Both the position numbers and the translations under genes were made by a program. A DNA stretch of 40,869 nt, taken from contig CAYJMF010000032.1 of the NCBI GenBank assembly GCA_964370855.1, positions 1-40,869 of the forward strand. Reading direction: 5' to 3'. The notes under the pieces are model-generated. The model worked only from the letters and a program-made list of their open reading frames with translations, made no database searches and was not told the origin of the DNA. The stretch's first letter is position 1. Each line of letters opens with the position of its first letter. Positions 32,271-40,337 of the stretch are shown piece after piece. Origin of the DNA: JAKLKS01 sp964370855 (GTDB taxonomy: Bacteria > Planctomycetota > JAJSAM01 > JAKLKS01).

Positions 32271-32933
32271 ATGGACCCGAGGTACGAAGGGAAGATGCTG
32301 CGGGAGACCCTCCAGCTGCTGCCGCGGCACTGGGACGGGCCGGAGAAGGTCATCGAGATGAGGGACGGCGGGTGCCCGAACTGGCGGCAGACCGAGTGGT
32401 TCGGCTTCTACTTCGAGTGGAAGGGCAAGGAGTCCCTGATCCGCACTCATGGTGGTGGGGATGGACCGAGGTACGGGAGAAGCGCCATCGATTACCGGCG
32501 TGAGTACCCCTGGGATCTGAAAGCCCACTGCATCGGAACACGCAGCGGCTTCACCAGCCTGAACGACCTCGAAGCGGTTGATCGTGCCATCGCCGAGTTC
32601 GGGGGCGTCGGGTTCCTGGTCGCGACCGGGATTCCCGCCCGCGATGAGGATCGGTCATTCCGCGAATGGCATGTGAGGGTCTCGGGTGGGGAGTCGGCCT
32701 ACTCGAAGCGGAACAGGGCCGAGGGTGCCCCCTCACGGATGCGGAAGCGCGCGTTTGAGCTCCAGGACGTGGACGGGTTCTTCCTGGAGGGGCAGGCCGA
32801 GGTTGCCCGCGCCCTGGGAGAGGGGTGGCTCACGAATCGCAACCAGGTGGGGATGAAGAACTCCAACAAGGCGATCCGGAGGGCGAAGTACGGGGCGGTC
32901 GTGGAGAGGATTCCGTCCTGGGCCAGGGTCTGA
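32271..32933 (+). CDS. Probable type II restriction endonuclease
   Basis: The 220-residue soluble protein faces a cytosine-5 DNA methyltransferase across 25 bases, the classic layout of a type II restriction-modification pair. A PD-(D/E)xK-like core can be read: E42 or E49 in TEWFGFYFEW, then D82-L-K84 in YPWDLKAH. The rest (LNDLEAVDRAIAEFGGVGFLVATG, FREWHVRVSGGESAYSKRN) resembles what I recall of type II enzymes with a WDLK motif, but I cannot name the specificity. It should cut unmodified DNA at the methyltransferase's site. ATG at 32271 follows AGGGAG. Upstream bases 32072-32270 hold a consensus TTGACA at 32201 without a matching -10. Confidence 0.6.
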   Translation: MDPRYEGKMLRETLQLLPRHWDGPEKVIEMRDGGCPNWRQTEWFGFYFEWKGKESLIRTHGGGDGPRYGRSAIDYRREYPWDLKAHCIGTRSGFTSLNDLEAVDRAIAEFGGVGFLVATGIPARDEDRSFREWHVRVSGGESAYSKRNRAEGAPSRMRKRAFELQDVDGFFLEGQAEVARALGEGWLTNRNQVGMKNSNKAIRRAKYGAVVERIPSWARV

Positions 32934-32958
32934 TCGATCCTGGAGAGGGACCTCGATT

Positions 32959-34224
32959 TCAGGACGCGAACTCGAATCCCAGCTGCCTGGCCCGTGAACG
33001 CTTCGGAGGCGCCTTCACATCCACGAGCGCTCTCCACGCGTGCTGCACCGCACCGACGTTGACCGCGTTCCCCAGCTGCTTGTAGGCCGCCTTCTCGTCC
33101 TCGTCGAGCCGGAACGTGTCAGGGAAGCCCTGGAGGCGGGCCGCTTCCCGCGGCGTGATGCGCCGGCGGCGGCTCCCGATGATGGAGGTCTGGGTGATGG
33201 CGACGAGGGCCGGGAGGTAGGTCGGCCCCTTCACGCGGATCCCGCTGGGCCGGAGATGGAAGACGAGGCTCCAGAGATCCCTCTCGAACCCCCTGGCCTG
33301 CCACTCGAACTTCCGTCGGCTGGGGGGGAACTCGTGGACAGGGTGCCGCTCGAGCCATGCATCGAGGACCTTGCGGTTCCTCACGTAGAAGGCGCTGTTC
33401 TTCGAGAGGAAGTCCGCCTTCCAGCCGGGGGTGTCCTTCGTGATCCGGGCCTTCGATTTGAAGGCGTCCACCCAGATGGGGAATCCGGGCAGAGGGTCCT
33501 CCGGGACGGACCGGACGAAGTCGTTCCAGGCCTCGATCCATGAGATCTCCTCCGGCCGGAGGGAGTACCTGGCCAGGTCGGGGATTTCGGAGTCCGGCTG
33601 CAGCCAGTCCTGGATCCGCCACCTCTCCTTGTCCCACCCGTCCACGGGCAGGTTGCGGAGCCGGGGCGGTTCGTCCAGGTCCTCGTGGTCCTTCGCCTCC
33701 CCGACGTAGGTCCCCAGGATGAAGACCCTCTCACGGACCTGCGGGCGGCCCCCCTTCTCGGGCGGCAGGAGGTGGGGGCTGAAGACGGCAGGCTCGTAGG
33801 CCACCCGGTAGCCGAGGGCCCACAGGTTCCGGATGATGGTGTCCCAGGTCTCCTTCTGGCGGGGCCCGGCGAGATTGCGGACGTTCTCCAGGATGAAGTG
33901 CTTCGGACGCCGTGCCTCGAGGATGCGTAGGATGTTGAAGAAGAGGGTTCCCCTCGTCTCGTTCATCCCCAGCTGGAATCCGGACTTGGAGAAGGGCTGG
34001 CAGGGGAAACCGCCGCAGAGGATGTCGTGCTCGGGGACCAGGACCTGCTTCCCCTCGGTGAGCGGCCGGATGTCGCCCTCCGGGCGCATGCCGAAGTTGC
34101 GCTCGTAGACATCCTGGCAGTCGGGATCGATCTCGCAGGCGAGGACGCACTCGCCCCCGAGGCCTTCAAGGGCGACATGGAAGCCTCCGATGCCGGCGAA
34201 CAGATCGATGAACTTGAAGCCCAC
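32959..34224 (-). CDS. DNA (cytosine-5-)-methyltransferase
   Basis: This SAM-dependent enzyme methylates C5 of cytosine in a specific DNA site. The motifs are in order: I FIDLFAGIGGF (5-15), IV GGFPCQPFS with catalytic C75, VI ENVRN (113-117), VIII QVRERVFILG (162-171), and X LGNAVNVGAV near the C-terminus. Between VIII and X lies a long target-recognition region of about 190 residues (LPVDGWDKERWRIQDWLQPD to FEWQARGFERDLW). Length 421 is normal. GTG at 34224 is behind AGGAGGTCCC. It is convergent with the probable restriction enzyme and downstream of the DHH-like gene. Host protection is the likely role; the recognition site is not predictable by eye. Confidence 0.92.
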   Translation of the reverse strand: MGFKFIDLFAGIGGFHVALEGLGGECVLACEIDPDCQDVYERNFGMRPEGDIRPLTEGKQVLVPEHDILCGGFPCQPFSKSGFQLGMNETRGTLFFNILRILEARRPKHFILENVRNLAGPRQKETWDTIIRNLWALGYRVAYEPAVFSPHLLPPEKGGRPQVRERVFILGTYVGEAKDHEDLDEPPRLRNLPVDGWDKERWRIQDWLQPDSEIPDLARYSLRPEEISWIEAWNDFVRSVPEDPLPGFPIWVDAFKSKARITKDTPGWKADFLSKNSAFYVRNRKVLDAWLERHPVHEFPPSRRKFEWQARGFERDLWSLVFHLRPSGIRVKGPTYLPALVAITQTSIIGSRRRRITPREAARLQGFPDTFRLDEDEKAAYKQLGNAVNVGAVQHAWRALVDVKAPPKRSRARQLGFEFAS

Positions 34225-34247
34225 GGGACCTCCTATCGGTCCCTGTC

Positions 34248-34253
34248 GTTATA
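34248..34253 (-). promoter_or_regulatory. -10 box of the methyltransferase gene, with an upstream hairpin
   Basis: TATAAC (minus strand, 34253-34248) lies 23 bases before the GTG of the methyltransferase. Just upstream, GACACC/GGTGTC (34266-34285, eight-base loop) forms a small inverted repeat that could be an operator or the terminator of the DHH-like gene. No clear -35. Confidence 0.35.
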
Positions 34254-34289
34254 CCGCTCCCGGCGGACACCTTCCGGGGGGTGTCGGTA

Positions 34290-35327
34290 CTACTTCTCCC
34301 CATCCTCCCGGCGGGGGATGCCGTCCGGGGGCCAGAGGGTGTAGCTGAAGCCGCGGGCGGAGAGCGGGCCCATGCAGTACGTGAAGGCATAGGAGAACAT
34401 GTCCTCCCGCACGAGGAACCCCGCCACCGCCTCGGTCTCGTAGGTGGGAGCGGTCTCGAAGCTGCCGTGGAGGGCGGCGAAGGCCGTCGGGAGGTCCAGG
34501 ACAGGCCTGCCGAGCCAGCCGGCCACCTTCTCCAGGTACTCCTCGGCAATCGAGTCGAGCGAGCCCCCGTTCTTCTTCAGGCGGCGGCTGAAGTTCCCGT
34601 CGTTGGTGTGGCAGCCGAACTTCTTCCTGAACAGGTCCCCGAGCCTGTCGTAGGCCGCCTGGGCCGTCTCCGGGGTCAGGGACAGGGCGCGGTCGGCGAG
34701 GGCAGCCGTCGTGGGCCCCCCGAAGCCGCGAAGCCACCCCCACCAGTCGGCGGCGTTCTCCACGTACCTCTCCGCCGTGGACCGGGCCGCATCGTCGGCC
34801 CTGAGGATCAGGTCCAGGGGGTCGACGCCCCTCGCCACCGCCGCCGGCGGGGGGAGGGGGACCTTGTGGCCCAGGGCCTCGAGGCAGGCGATGATGAAGT
34901 GGACCGATCCGAAGGGGTACTTCCAGGCGTAGGACCGGGGGTCCTTCCCGTCGCGGGAGGCGTAGCGGATGCGATGCAGGTTCGGGTTCAGCTTGGTCGG
35001 GATGGCGGCAAGCCGGACAGCGTGGGCGGCGTCCTGGGCGACGATGTGCTGGTCGATGCACCGGATGGAGGGGCGGGCCACGAAGATGTCGAGGAAGACC
35101 GCCTTGGCCGGATCGGCCTTGCCGTCGGCAGCGATCCAGACGGTGTCCTTGCTGTCGCAGAGGCCGACGACTATCCAGCCGAGGACCTCCTGCAGGATCA
35201 AGGCGGTCAGGATCCCGTCGATGTCGGTGTTGATGATGCAGTCCTGGCCGGGCTTCAGGAGGTCCCTTGCGCGATGGAGCATCCCCTCGAGGTCTCCATC
35301 GTCTGCGCTCATCGGGCTTTCTGGCAT
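34290..35327 (-). CDS. DHH-like phosphoesterase with a DQH variant motif
   Basis: The N-terminal half resembles DHH-family phosphoesterases (RecJ, NrnA, c-di-AMP hydrolases), which use two metal ions to cleave phosphodiester bonds. Visible are motif I INTDIDGILTALIL (D35, D37), a motif II aspartate VFLDIF (D80), and motif III CIDQHIV, where the DHH triplet reads D92-Q93-H94. A late acidic motif RADDA (D178, D179) fits motif IV. The C-terminal part (KYPFGSVHFIIACLEALG onward) is unassigned. ATG at 35327 is chosen; ATG at 35312 is also possible, and a longer frame to 35420 is unlikely. It lies 65 bases upstream of the methyltransferase on the same strand, so it may belong to the defence cassette. 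Confidence 0.6.
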   Translation of the reverse strand: MPESPMSADDGDLEGMLHRARDLLKPGQDCIINTDIDGILTALILQEVLGWIVVGLCDSKDTVWIAADGKADPAKAVFLDIFVARPSIRCIDQHIVAQDAAHAVRLAAIPTKLNPNLHRIRYASRDGKDPRSYAWKYPFGSVHFIIACLEALGHKVPLPPPAAVARGVDPLDLILRADDAARSTAERYVENAADWWGWLRGFGGPTTAALADRALSLTPETAQAAYDRLGDLFRKKFGCHTNDGNFSRRLKKNGGSLDSIAEEYLEKVAGWLGRPVLDLPTAFAALHGSFETAPTYETEAVAGFLVREDMFSYAFTYCMGPLSARGFSYTLWPPDGIPRREDGEK

Positions 35328-35458
35328 GGTCCGCTGGAGTATCGCCGAAGGTACGGCGGCGTGGCTGGACATAGCCCGGTGAGGCGCCCATGACCGCGAA
35401 GAAGAGGCGGCACCGGCCATGCCGAGACACCGCGCAACCCCAGTGGACCCGACCTCCT

Positions 35459-38400
35459 CTAGAGTACGTTGAATTCATCCGCGATGCGTTCCAGGAGTCT
35501 CATGGCCTTGGCGTTGTCCTTGTCGAACTCGAGGACCTTCTGAGCCACGTCCTTGGCCCGGAGCGCATACAAGTTCGAGGACTCCTTGTCGCCCTCCGAC
35601 GAGGCGTCCTTCGCGAGGCCGATCAGTGTCTCTGACCAGCGAAGCAAGACGTAGACGTTCCTAGGCTCTTTCTCACTCGCGAGAGAAAATTCTTTGCTCG
35701 CCTCCTCCCTCCGCCCCAGTCCCAGCAGGAATAGCGCTCGGAAGAGATGGATCTGTGCTCGGCGGGATCGGTCCCTGGCAAGCGATGGATCGAGGCGGGC
35801 GAGAGCCCTTTCTGCGACGTCCTTGTCACCGCGGCTGGCCTCCATGAATGCAAGCGCCCTCGCCACTTCGGGGTTCCCAACATCGTCCTCCACGGCCAGA
35901 CCAAGCCAGCGCTCGGCTTCCTCGTGATCCCCAGAGTAGAGGTAGGCTAACGCCAGTTGCGTACGTATGGCCACGAGCACGCTCCGCCTAGGATGCCATC
36001 GCCCGGTCTCCACCTCGTCGCCAGCATGAAGCACTTCAATGGCCTCGGGGAGGTCCCCCTGCCGGATGAGAGTACGCCCAAGGTAGAAGTGCGACCACGC
36101 ATCGTAGCGAGAGATCTCGACGCCCCGCCTGAAGGCTTCAATCGCCTTGTCCGGCCTCTCCCGTTTTAGCCAAATCTTCCCCTCAAGGTTGGCGATGAAG
36201 GGACTGTCGGCGCCAGCCGCCTTGGCGATCTTCACACAGTCCTCAGCCACCTCGATGCGATGCGCGTGCATCGCAAGGCGACCCACCTCTGTGACAACCC
36301 AGGATCTCTCAGGCTGCATCACAAGAGTCTCGCGGGCCAGCGTCAACGCTCCGTCACAGTCTCCAATATGGGCGAACACGAGGGCTCCAAGCTCCAGAGT
36401 CTCCGCGCTCTTCCGGTCTTTTATGAGGCGCTCCACATATGGCTTGGCCCGTTCATAATCTTGGTCTGCGACCATTCGCCTAACCGCGCCCAGCAGCCCG
36501 TCTACGGCACCGCCGATGTCGGGAGCCAACGCGGGGACGTTGCCCTGGAAGGCGTGGAAGCGCGCCTCAACTCCCCATGCGAGCTCCCGTGAAGTTGCGC
36601 CGCTCAGGAACAACTCCGTGAAGGCAGTTGCTGCGGCGCGGTGGAACGCCTCCTGTTCAGGGCCGGTCGGGACAGAGAACTCCTCTGAGCCTGCGACGAC
36701 TGGCGATACAACGATATGGTCCTGCTCGGCGCGCTCGACGAGCCCGAGCCGCAGGAGGTCGCCCACCACCGGCCCGACGTCGAGCGGAGTCACTCCTACA
36801 AGTACGCTGATGGGAATCGGCCGACGCGCTAACGACAGAAGGCCGAGGATCCTCGACTCTCCGTCGGTCAGCGCATATCCCCGAACCAGTCGCTTCACGA
36901 TTTCTGAGTGAACGCCGCGCCGCTTGGAGAGGTCCTCCAGGACCTCCTTCAGCCCGCGCTTTGCGATCTGCTCAGTCGCCAGGACGATCGCCCCTGGATG
37001 CCCACCAAGCGCCCGTGCTGCCTGCTGGCGCTGGTCGCGAGGGTAATGGTCAGGAACTAGTCCCGCTCGGCGGAGCTGCTGATCCAAGAACACTAGCGCG
37101 TTATCGGTTTCCATCCCGGCGATGTGAAGGTGCTCGCAGAGGTTCGGGTCAGATGCTTGGACATCGACTTCGGTCGCGGACTCCAGTAGCACCTTCGCTC
37201 CGCGTTTCCGAGCGCGCTCCACCATTGCCCTGAGCAGAGCCGGGAAGGCTGGATCTCTCCACTCCCGCCGCGCGGTCATGTTTTGGGCGCTCTGGAGAAT
37301 CAGGAGTGCACCTTCACGCAGCCTCTCCTCGAACAGGGCCCCGAACCGCCCGACTATTTCCTTCAGGTGCCTTGCCCTGGGATGCCCAAGCGCGCTAAGT
37401 ACCGACATACAGAGGAATTCGGGGGTCACATCGTCGGGTAGGACCACGGACGGGACATCCACATAGCCGGCCTGGCCAAAGGCAGCGTCTATCACGACGC
37501 TCTTGCCCGATGAGGGCAGTCCAGAGACACAGGCGAGCACCCTTCGCGGGTTTCCAAGGAATGTACGTAAACTGGCGATTTCATCGCCCCTGTTGACCGG
37601 CACCCAGTTGGCGACACCCCTGCGCTGGGCCACCTGATCCGACTCCACCGCGGGCGCCGCCTTCTGATAGGCCGAGTAGGCTGCAGCAACGCGCCCTAGT
37701 ACCTCAGCAGGCGCCCCCGACTTGAGTACTTGGAGGAGGGCCTCTGCGGCAGCCTCAGCCAATTCGCGTTCCTTTCCTCGAATGTCGGATAGCGCGGGCA
37801 CGCAGCAGTCGTTCGCGAGAAGCGACCAGTAACGCGGATCCGCAGTCCCCTCTCGAATGAGCCTTGCCAGGAATGGGAGCTTCAGTCGCGGAAGGGCTAT
37901 CCCAACCTTGGCCATGACCTCGCCGACGAGCCTCTCTTGTACAACCGGGTCGTTGCTCTCTTGGATCTTCGGGAGAGCCGACAAGGCCTCAAAGTCCTCT
38001 CGTCCTGAATCCTCATAACAGACGCTAGGAAGGCCGATGAGCGTCACTGGGTTTGTCGGATTGGTGACGCCAACCTGGGGAGCGAGGTTTGCGAGATCGA
38101 TGTCGGCCACGATGATCCCGTCCCCCACAGGCATTCGACCGTTGATGTCGTCACCCCACCACCATGGCATGACTCGCCGGTCAATGGGAAGATGGAGTCC
38201 AGAACCTCCGAACCTGCCATCGTTCGCCAAGAGAACGGGCTTGCGGTTGCCGACCATGGTGCCGATGACCGGGTCGAATACCGTGGCGTCTTCCGTGAGC
38301 GCGCAAATCACGACAAGGTCGAACCGGGAAGGGAGGCCGGGAAGCTGAAGTGCCTCGGAACAGACCAATGGCACAACATCAATGTTGGCGCCACCAACCG

Positions 38401-38962
38401 TGATCCGAATTGCTGAGTGCTGCACTGCAGCACTCGCTGGTCGAGAGACTTCAGTCTGCTCGAAGATTGAAGGCGCTGCCTTGAGCCTGAACTCGACGCC
38501 GTCAGGCGTGACAATTGGGAGAAGAGCGGTCCCCCCCGGCTCCCTTTGCCAACGACGAAGAGTCTTCTCCGACACACTCAGCCGTGTGTACAACCTTCGT
38601 GCGGATCGACCCAGCGACAAACTGTGTGTGCCGGCGACCACACAGACTCCCTTCGATGCCGAGAAGGTGAATACGTCTTCCAGGACCTCAAGGGGAACAG
38701 ACGCCTCCGGAAACACAACAAGCCCTGGGACGGGATCCAGCGACCCAAGGAAGCGGAGGATGGCGTTGATCCTCGCTCGCTGCCATGTGACGTAGTCAGC
38801 ACGGCAACGATCGCGAAGGGACGCAAGTCGTTCAATTGACCTCGAGAGCGATGACAGGGACTGCTCATTCGGCAGATAGGGCAGCGGCTCGCAGAGCAGG
38901 TTGTGGTCCGCGACCGTTACTGCCGGGTGCGACTCAATCTGGCAGATCGCGACCCTAATCAT
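35459..38962 (-). CDS. Nitrilase-family amidase / STAND NTPase / TPR fusion, candidate immune protein
   Basis: Three modules make up 1167 residues. (1) Residues 1-315 are a carbon-nitrogen hydrolase domain with the Glu-Lys-Cys triad: E86 (VVFPEAS), K161 (FRLKAAPS) and C201 (PLVCSEAL); such enzymes split amides or nitriles. (2) After a helical linker (about 325-450), residues 455-780 look like a STAND NTPase: Walker A SGLPSSGKS (480-488), a winged-helix-like region, and the ALGGHPGAIVLA motif (651-662). The Walker B position reads LLILQSAQN with no acidic residue. (3) Residues about 790-1167 are TPR-like helical pairs ending DEFNVL. STAND proteins with variable N-terminal effectors and TPR sensors are known phage-defence switches. 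GC is visibly lower than in the housekeeping part, suggesting transfer. ATG at 38962 follows GAGGG. Confidence 0.8.
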   Translation of the reverse strand: MIRVAICQIESHPAVTVADHNLLCEPLPYLPNEQSLSSLSRSIERLASLRDRCRADYVTWQRARINAILRFLGSLDPVPGLVVFPEASVPLEVLEDVFTFSASKGVCVVAGTHSLSLGRSARRLYTRLSVSEKTLRRWQREPGGTALLPIVTPDGVEFRLKAAPSIFEQTEVSRPASAAVQHSAIRITVGGANIDVVPLVCSEALQLPGLPSRFDLVVICALTEDATVFDPVIGTMVGNRKPVLLANDGRFGGSGLHLPIDRRVMPWWWGDDINGRMPVGDGIIVADIDLANLAPQVGVTNPTNPVTLIGLPSVCYEDSGREDFEALSALPKIQESNDPVVQERLVGEVMAKVGIALPRLKLPFLARLIREGTADPRYWSLLANDCCVPALSDIRGKERELAEAAAEALLQVLKSGAPAEVLGRVAAAYSAYQKAAPAVESDQVAQRRGVANWVPVNRGDEIASLRTFLGNPRRVLACVSGLPSSGKSVVIDAAFGQAGYVDVPSVVLPDDVTPEFLCMSVLSALGHPRARHLKEIVGRFGALFEERLREGALLILQSAQNMTARREWRDPAFPALLRAMVERARKRGAKVLLESATEVDVQASDPNLCEHLHIAGMETDNALVFLDQQLRRAGLVPDHYPRDQRQQAARALGGHPGAIVLATEQIAKRGLKEVLEDLSKRRGVHSEIVKRLVRGYALTDGESRILGLLSLARRPIPISVLVGVTPLDVGPVVGDLLRLGLVERAEQDHIVVSPVVAGSEEFSVPTGPEQEAFHRAAATAFTELFLSGATSRELAWGVEARFHAFQGNVPALAPDIGGAVDGLLGAVRRMVADQDYERAKPYVERLIKDRKSAETLELGALVFAHIGDCDGALTLARETLVMQPERSWVVTEVGRLAMHAHRIEVAEDCVKIAKAAGADSPFIANLEGKIWLKRERPDKAIEAFRRGVEISRYDAWSHFYLGRTLIRQGDLPEAIEVLHAGDEVETGRWHPRRSVLVAIRTQLALAYLYSGDHEEAERWLGLAVEDDVGNPEVARALAFMEASRGDKDVAERALARLDPSLARDRSRRAQIHLFRALFLLGLGRREEASKEFSLASEKEPRNVYVLLRWSETLIGLAKDASSEGDKESSNLYALRAKDVAQKVLEFDKDNAKAMRLLERIADEFNVL

Positions 38963-39256
38963 AATTGCCCTCGCTATGGACTTCCTCCCAGTATGGGAGT
39001 ATCGATGCTACTCGGCGCAAGTCACTCGACGCCCCTTCATCTCGGGCGCCCGGCATCTCGCTACTGTAGAAGGCACGCCTGCCTGCCAGGTCGGTCACCG
39101 CCTGCGCGGGGTGATGCCAGGCGCCCGCGTCGAGGCCGACGACGGTTCCGTTCTCTTGGGGAAGGTGGGGCAAATCGAGGGCGCCAGAGGTGACCACCCC
39201 CGCTTGCGATCCCCTCTGCGATCCCCGGACGGGCGGCTTCTTCCCCATTGGCCTGT
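38963..39256. other. Intergenic stretch upstream of the STAND gene
   Basis: About 290 bases with no convincing gene. Just upstream of the STAND start (minus strand) are TTGCGC, GATACT and CATACT hexamers without ideal spacing, and a small inverted repeat TCCCA-gta-TGGGA (38986-38998), so the promoter is probably here. Confidence 0.4.
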
Positions 39257-39670
39257 TCAGACCCGCTTCCACTTCTTGGGATGCAGGACGGCCGCATCGA
39301 GTGCGCTGACACCGCGGAAGTAGTCCGCCAGCGCGCACACGGCCTGCTTGAACTCCCCCTCGTCCAAGTCCGTCTTCATGTCGTTCACCACCGCTGGGCA
39401 GACCACCACATCCGACTCGACTCGCGGGACCCGATGGTCGAAGGTCAGGTACATGGGGTCGTGATGACCGTTCGTCTTCAGATGCAACCCCGTATTGTGG
39501 CATCGGACCCCCTCGCCTGTCCAGGCCGCCTTGAGGGCGCACCGGCGCGCATCCACGTCGGCCTTGCCCCTAGTGTCGAGCCGGGACACGATTTTCGAAC
39601 ACCGGCGGCAGGATTTTGCCCACGAGCGCATGGCGGACCCGCAGATCGGGCACGGCTTGCCGTTCTTCAC
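39257..39670 (-). CDS. HNH-type nuclease with N-terminal zinc knuckle
   Basis: The 137-residue protein begins with a zinc knuckle C7-x2-C10 ... C21-x2-C24 (CPICG, CRRC). It continues with an HNH-like core: RCHNTGL (C57, H58), YLTFDHRVPR (D78, H79, the catalytic histidine position) and VVNDMKTDL (N96). The predicted metal-dependent fold would nick or cut DNA. GTG at 39670 has AAGGGGA upstream, the same ribosome site as the gene before it, from which it is separated by 19 bases, so the two form a cassette. It could be a small restriction-type or homing-type nuclease; the target is unknown. Confidence 0.7.
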   Translation of the reverse strand: MKNGKPCPICGSAMRSWAKSCRRCSKIVSRLDTRGKADVDARRCALKAAWTGEGVRCHNTGLHLKTNGHHDPMYLTFDHRVPRVESDVVVCPAVVNDMKTDLDEGEFKQAVCALADYFRGVSALDAAVLHPKKWKRV

Positions 39671-39689
39671 TCAGGTCCCCTTATCTCGG

Positions 39690-40337
39690 TCACCGCCGGC
39701 GCCGCCTTCGAGGCTTAGAGGGTTCGCGAAGTCTGAAGATACCGCCAACCTCCTGCTCTATCGCCCGGTGGAGCTCGCACAACTCGCACTTCCTGGTCCA
39801 CTTCCGTGTCTCCGCCTTCGACTTGTTCTTCAGAGGCTGGAACCGATGGATCGCAAGGCACTCCAGGGCAGGCAGGAACCGGCGGCCACGGCTCGCGTAG
39901 ATATCGAGACGTGTCACCGGCTGAAACCACGCCTTCTCGAAGTGAGAGGAGATTCGCCTCCCCGATCGTCCCGTCTTCCCCACGTACATGCACTGGCCAT
40001 GACGCCAGAAGACGTAGATGTAGCCGCCGGGCCCGAGGTTGTCGTCGAACCAGCGATTGAACGACTTGCGCTTCGCGTCGGGCCCTCGCCCCTTCCCCTT
40101 CTTGGCGTGCCAACTCCACTTGATGTCCACGCAGTCCTCGAACTCCTCTCTCGCCAAGGCGCGTGCAAGGGCGTCGGAGGCGAGGCGCTGCATCTTGTCG
40201 ATGGCCTTCCTCACCACGGCTCTACTCAGGCGTGGCGGCATGCCCGGCTTTGGCCCCTCGATGGCAATCCTGAGCCAGTGGGTCCGCTTGGCGAACAGCT
40301 TGTCGAGTTCTCGGCGGAACTGGGCGGCGTAGGACAT
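39690..40337 (-). CDS. GIY-YIG nuclease-domain protein
   Basis: The 215-residue protein has a helical basic N-terminal half (1-100) and a GIY-YIG domain at about 104-165: GYIYVFWRHGQCMYVGKTGRSGRRI (Y106, Y118, R124), with E149 in ALECLAIHRF as the metal-binding glutamate and PLKN (N161) closing the motif. All catalytic positions of the family are present. A C-x2-C (KCELCELH, 184-191) and an RRRRRR tail follow. ATG at 40337 is preceded by AAGGGGAGCC; the longer frame to 40400 lacks a ribosome site. It precedes the HNH gene by 19 bases. Family members include homing, repair and restriction enzymes; here a defence or selfish-element role is inferred from neighbours. Confidence 0.78.
   Translation of the reverse strand: MSYAAQFRRELDKLFAKRTHWLRIAIEGPKPGMPPRLSRAVVRKAIDKMQRLASDALARALAREEFEDCVDIKWSWHAKKGKGRGPDAKRKSFNRWFDDNLGPGGYIYVFWRHGQCMYVGKTGRSGRRISSHFEKAWFQPVTRLDIYASRGRRFLPALECLAIHRFQPLKNKSKAETRKWTRKCELCELHRAIEQEVGGIFRLREPSKPRRRRRR

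Noticed and set aside
38955..39542. 195-codon minus-strand frame overlapping the HNH gene
   Set aside because: No ribosome site or domain; the HNH gene in another frame explains the coding signal there.
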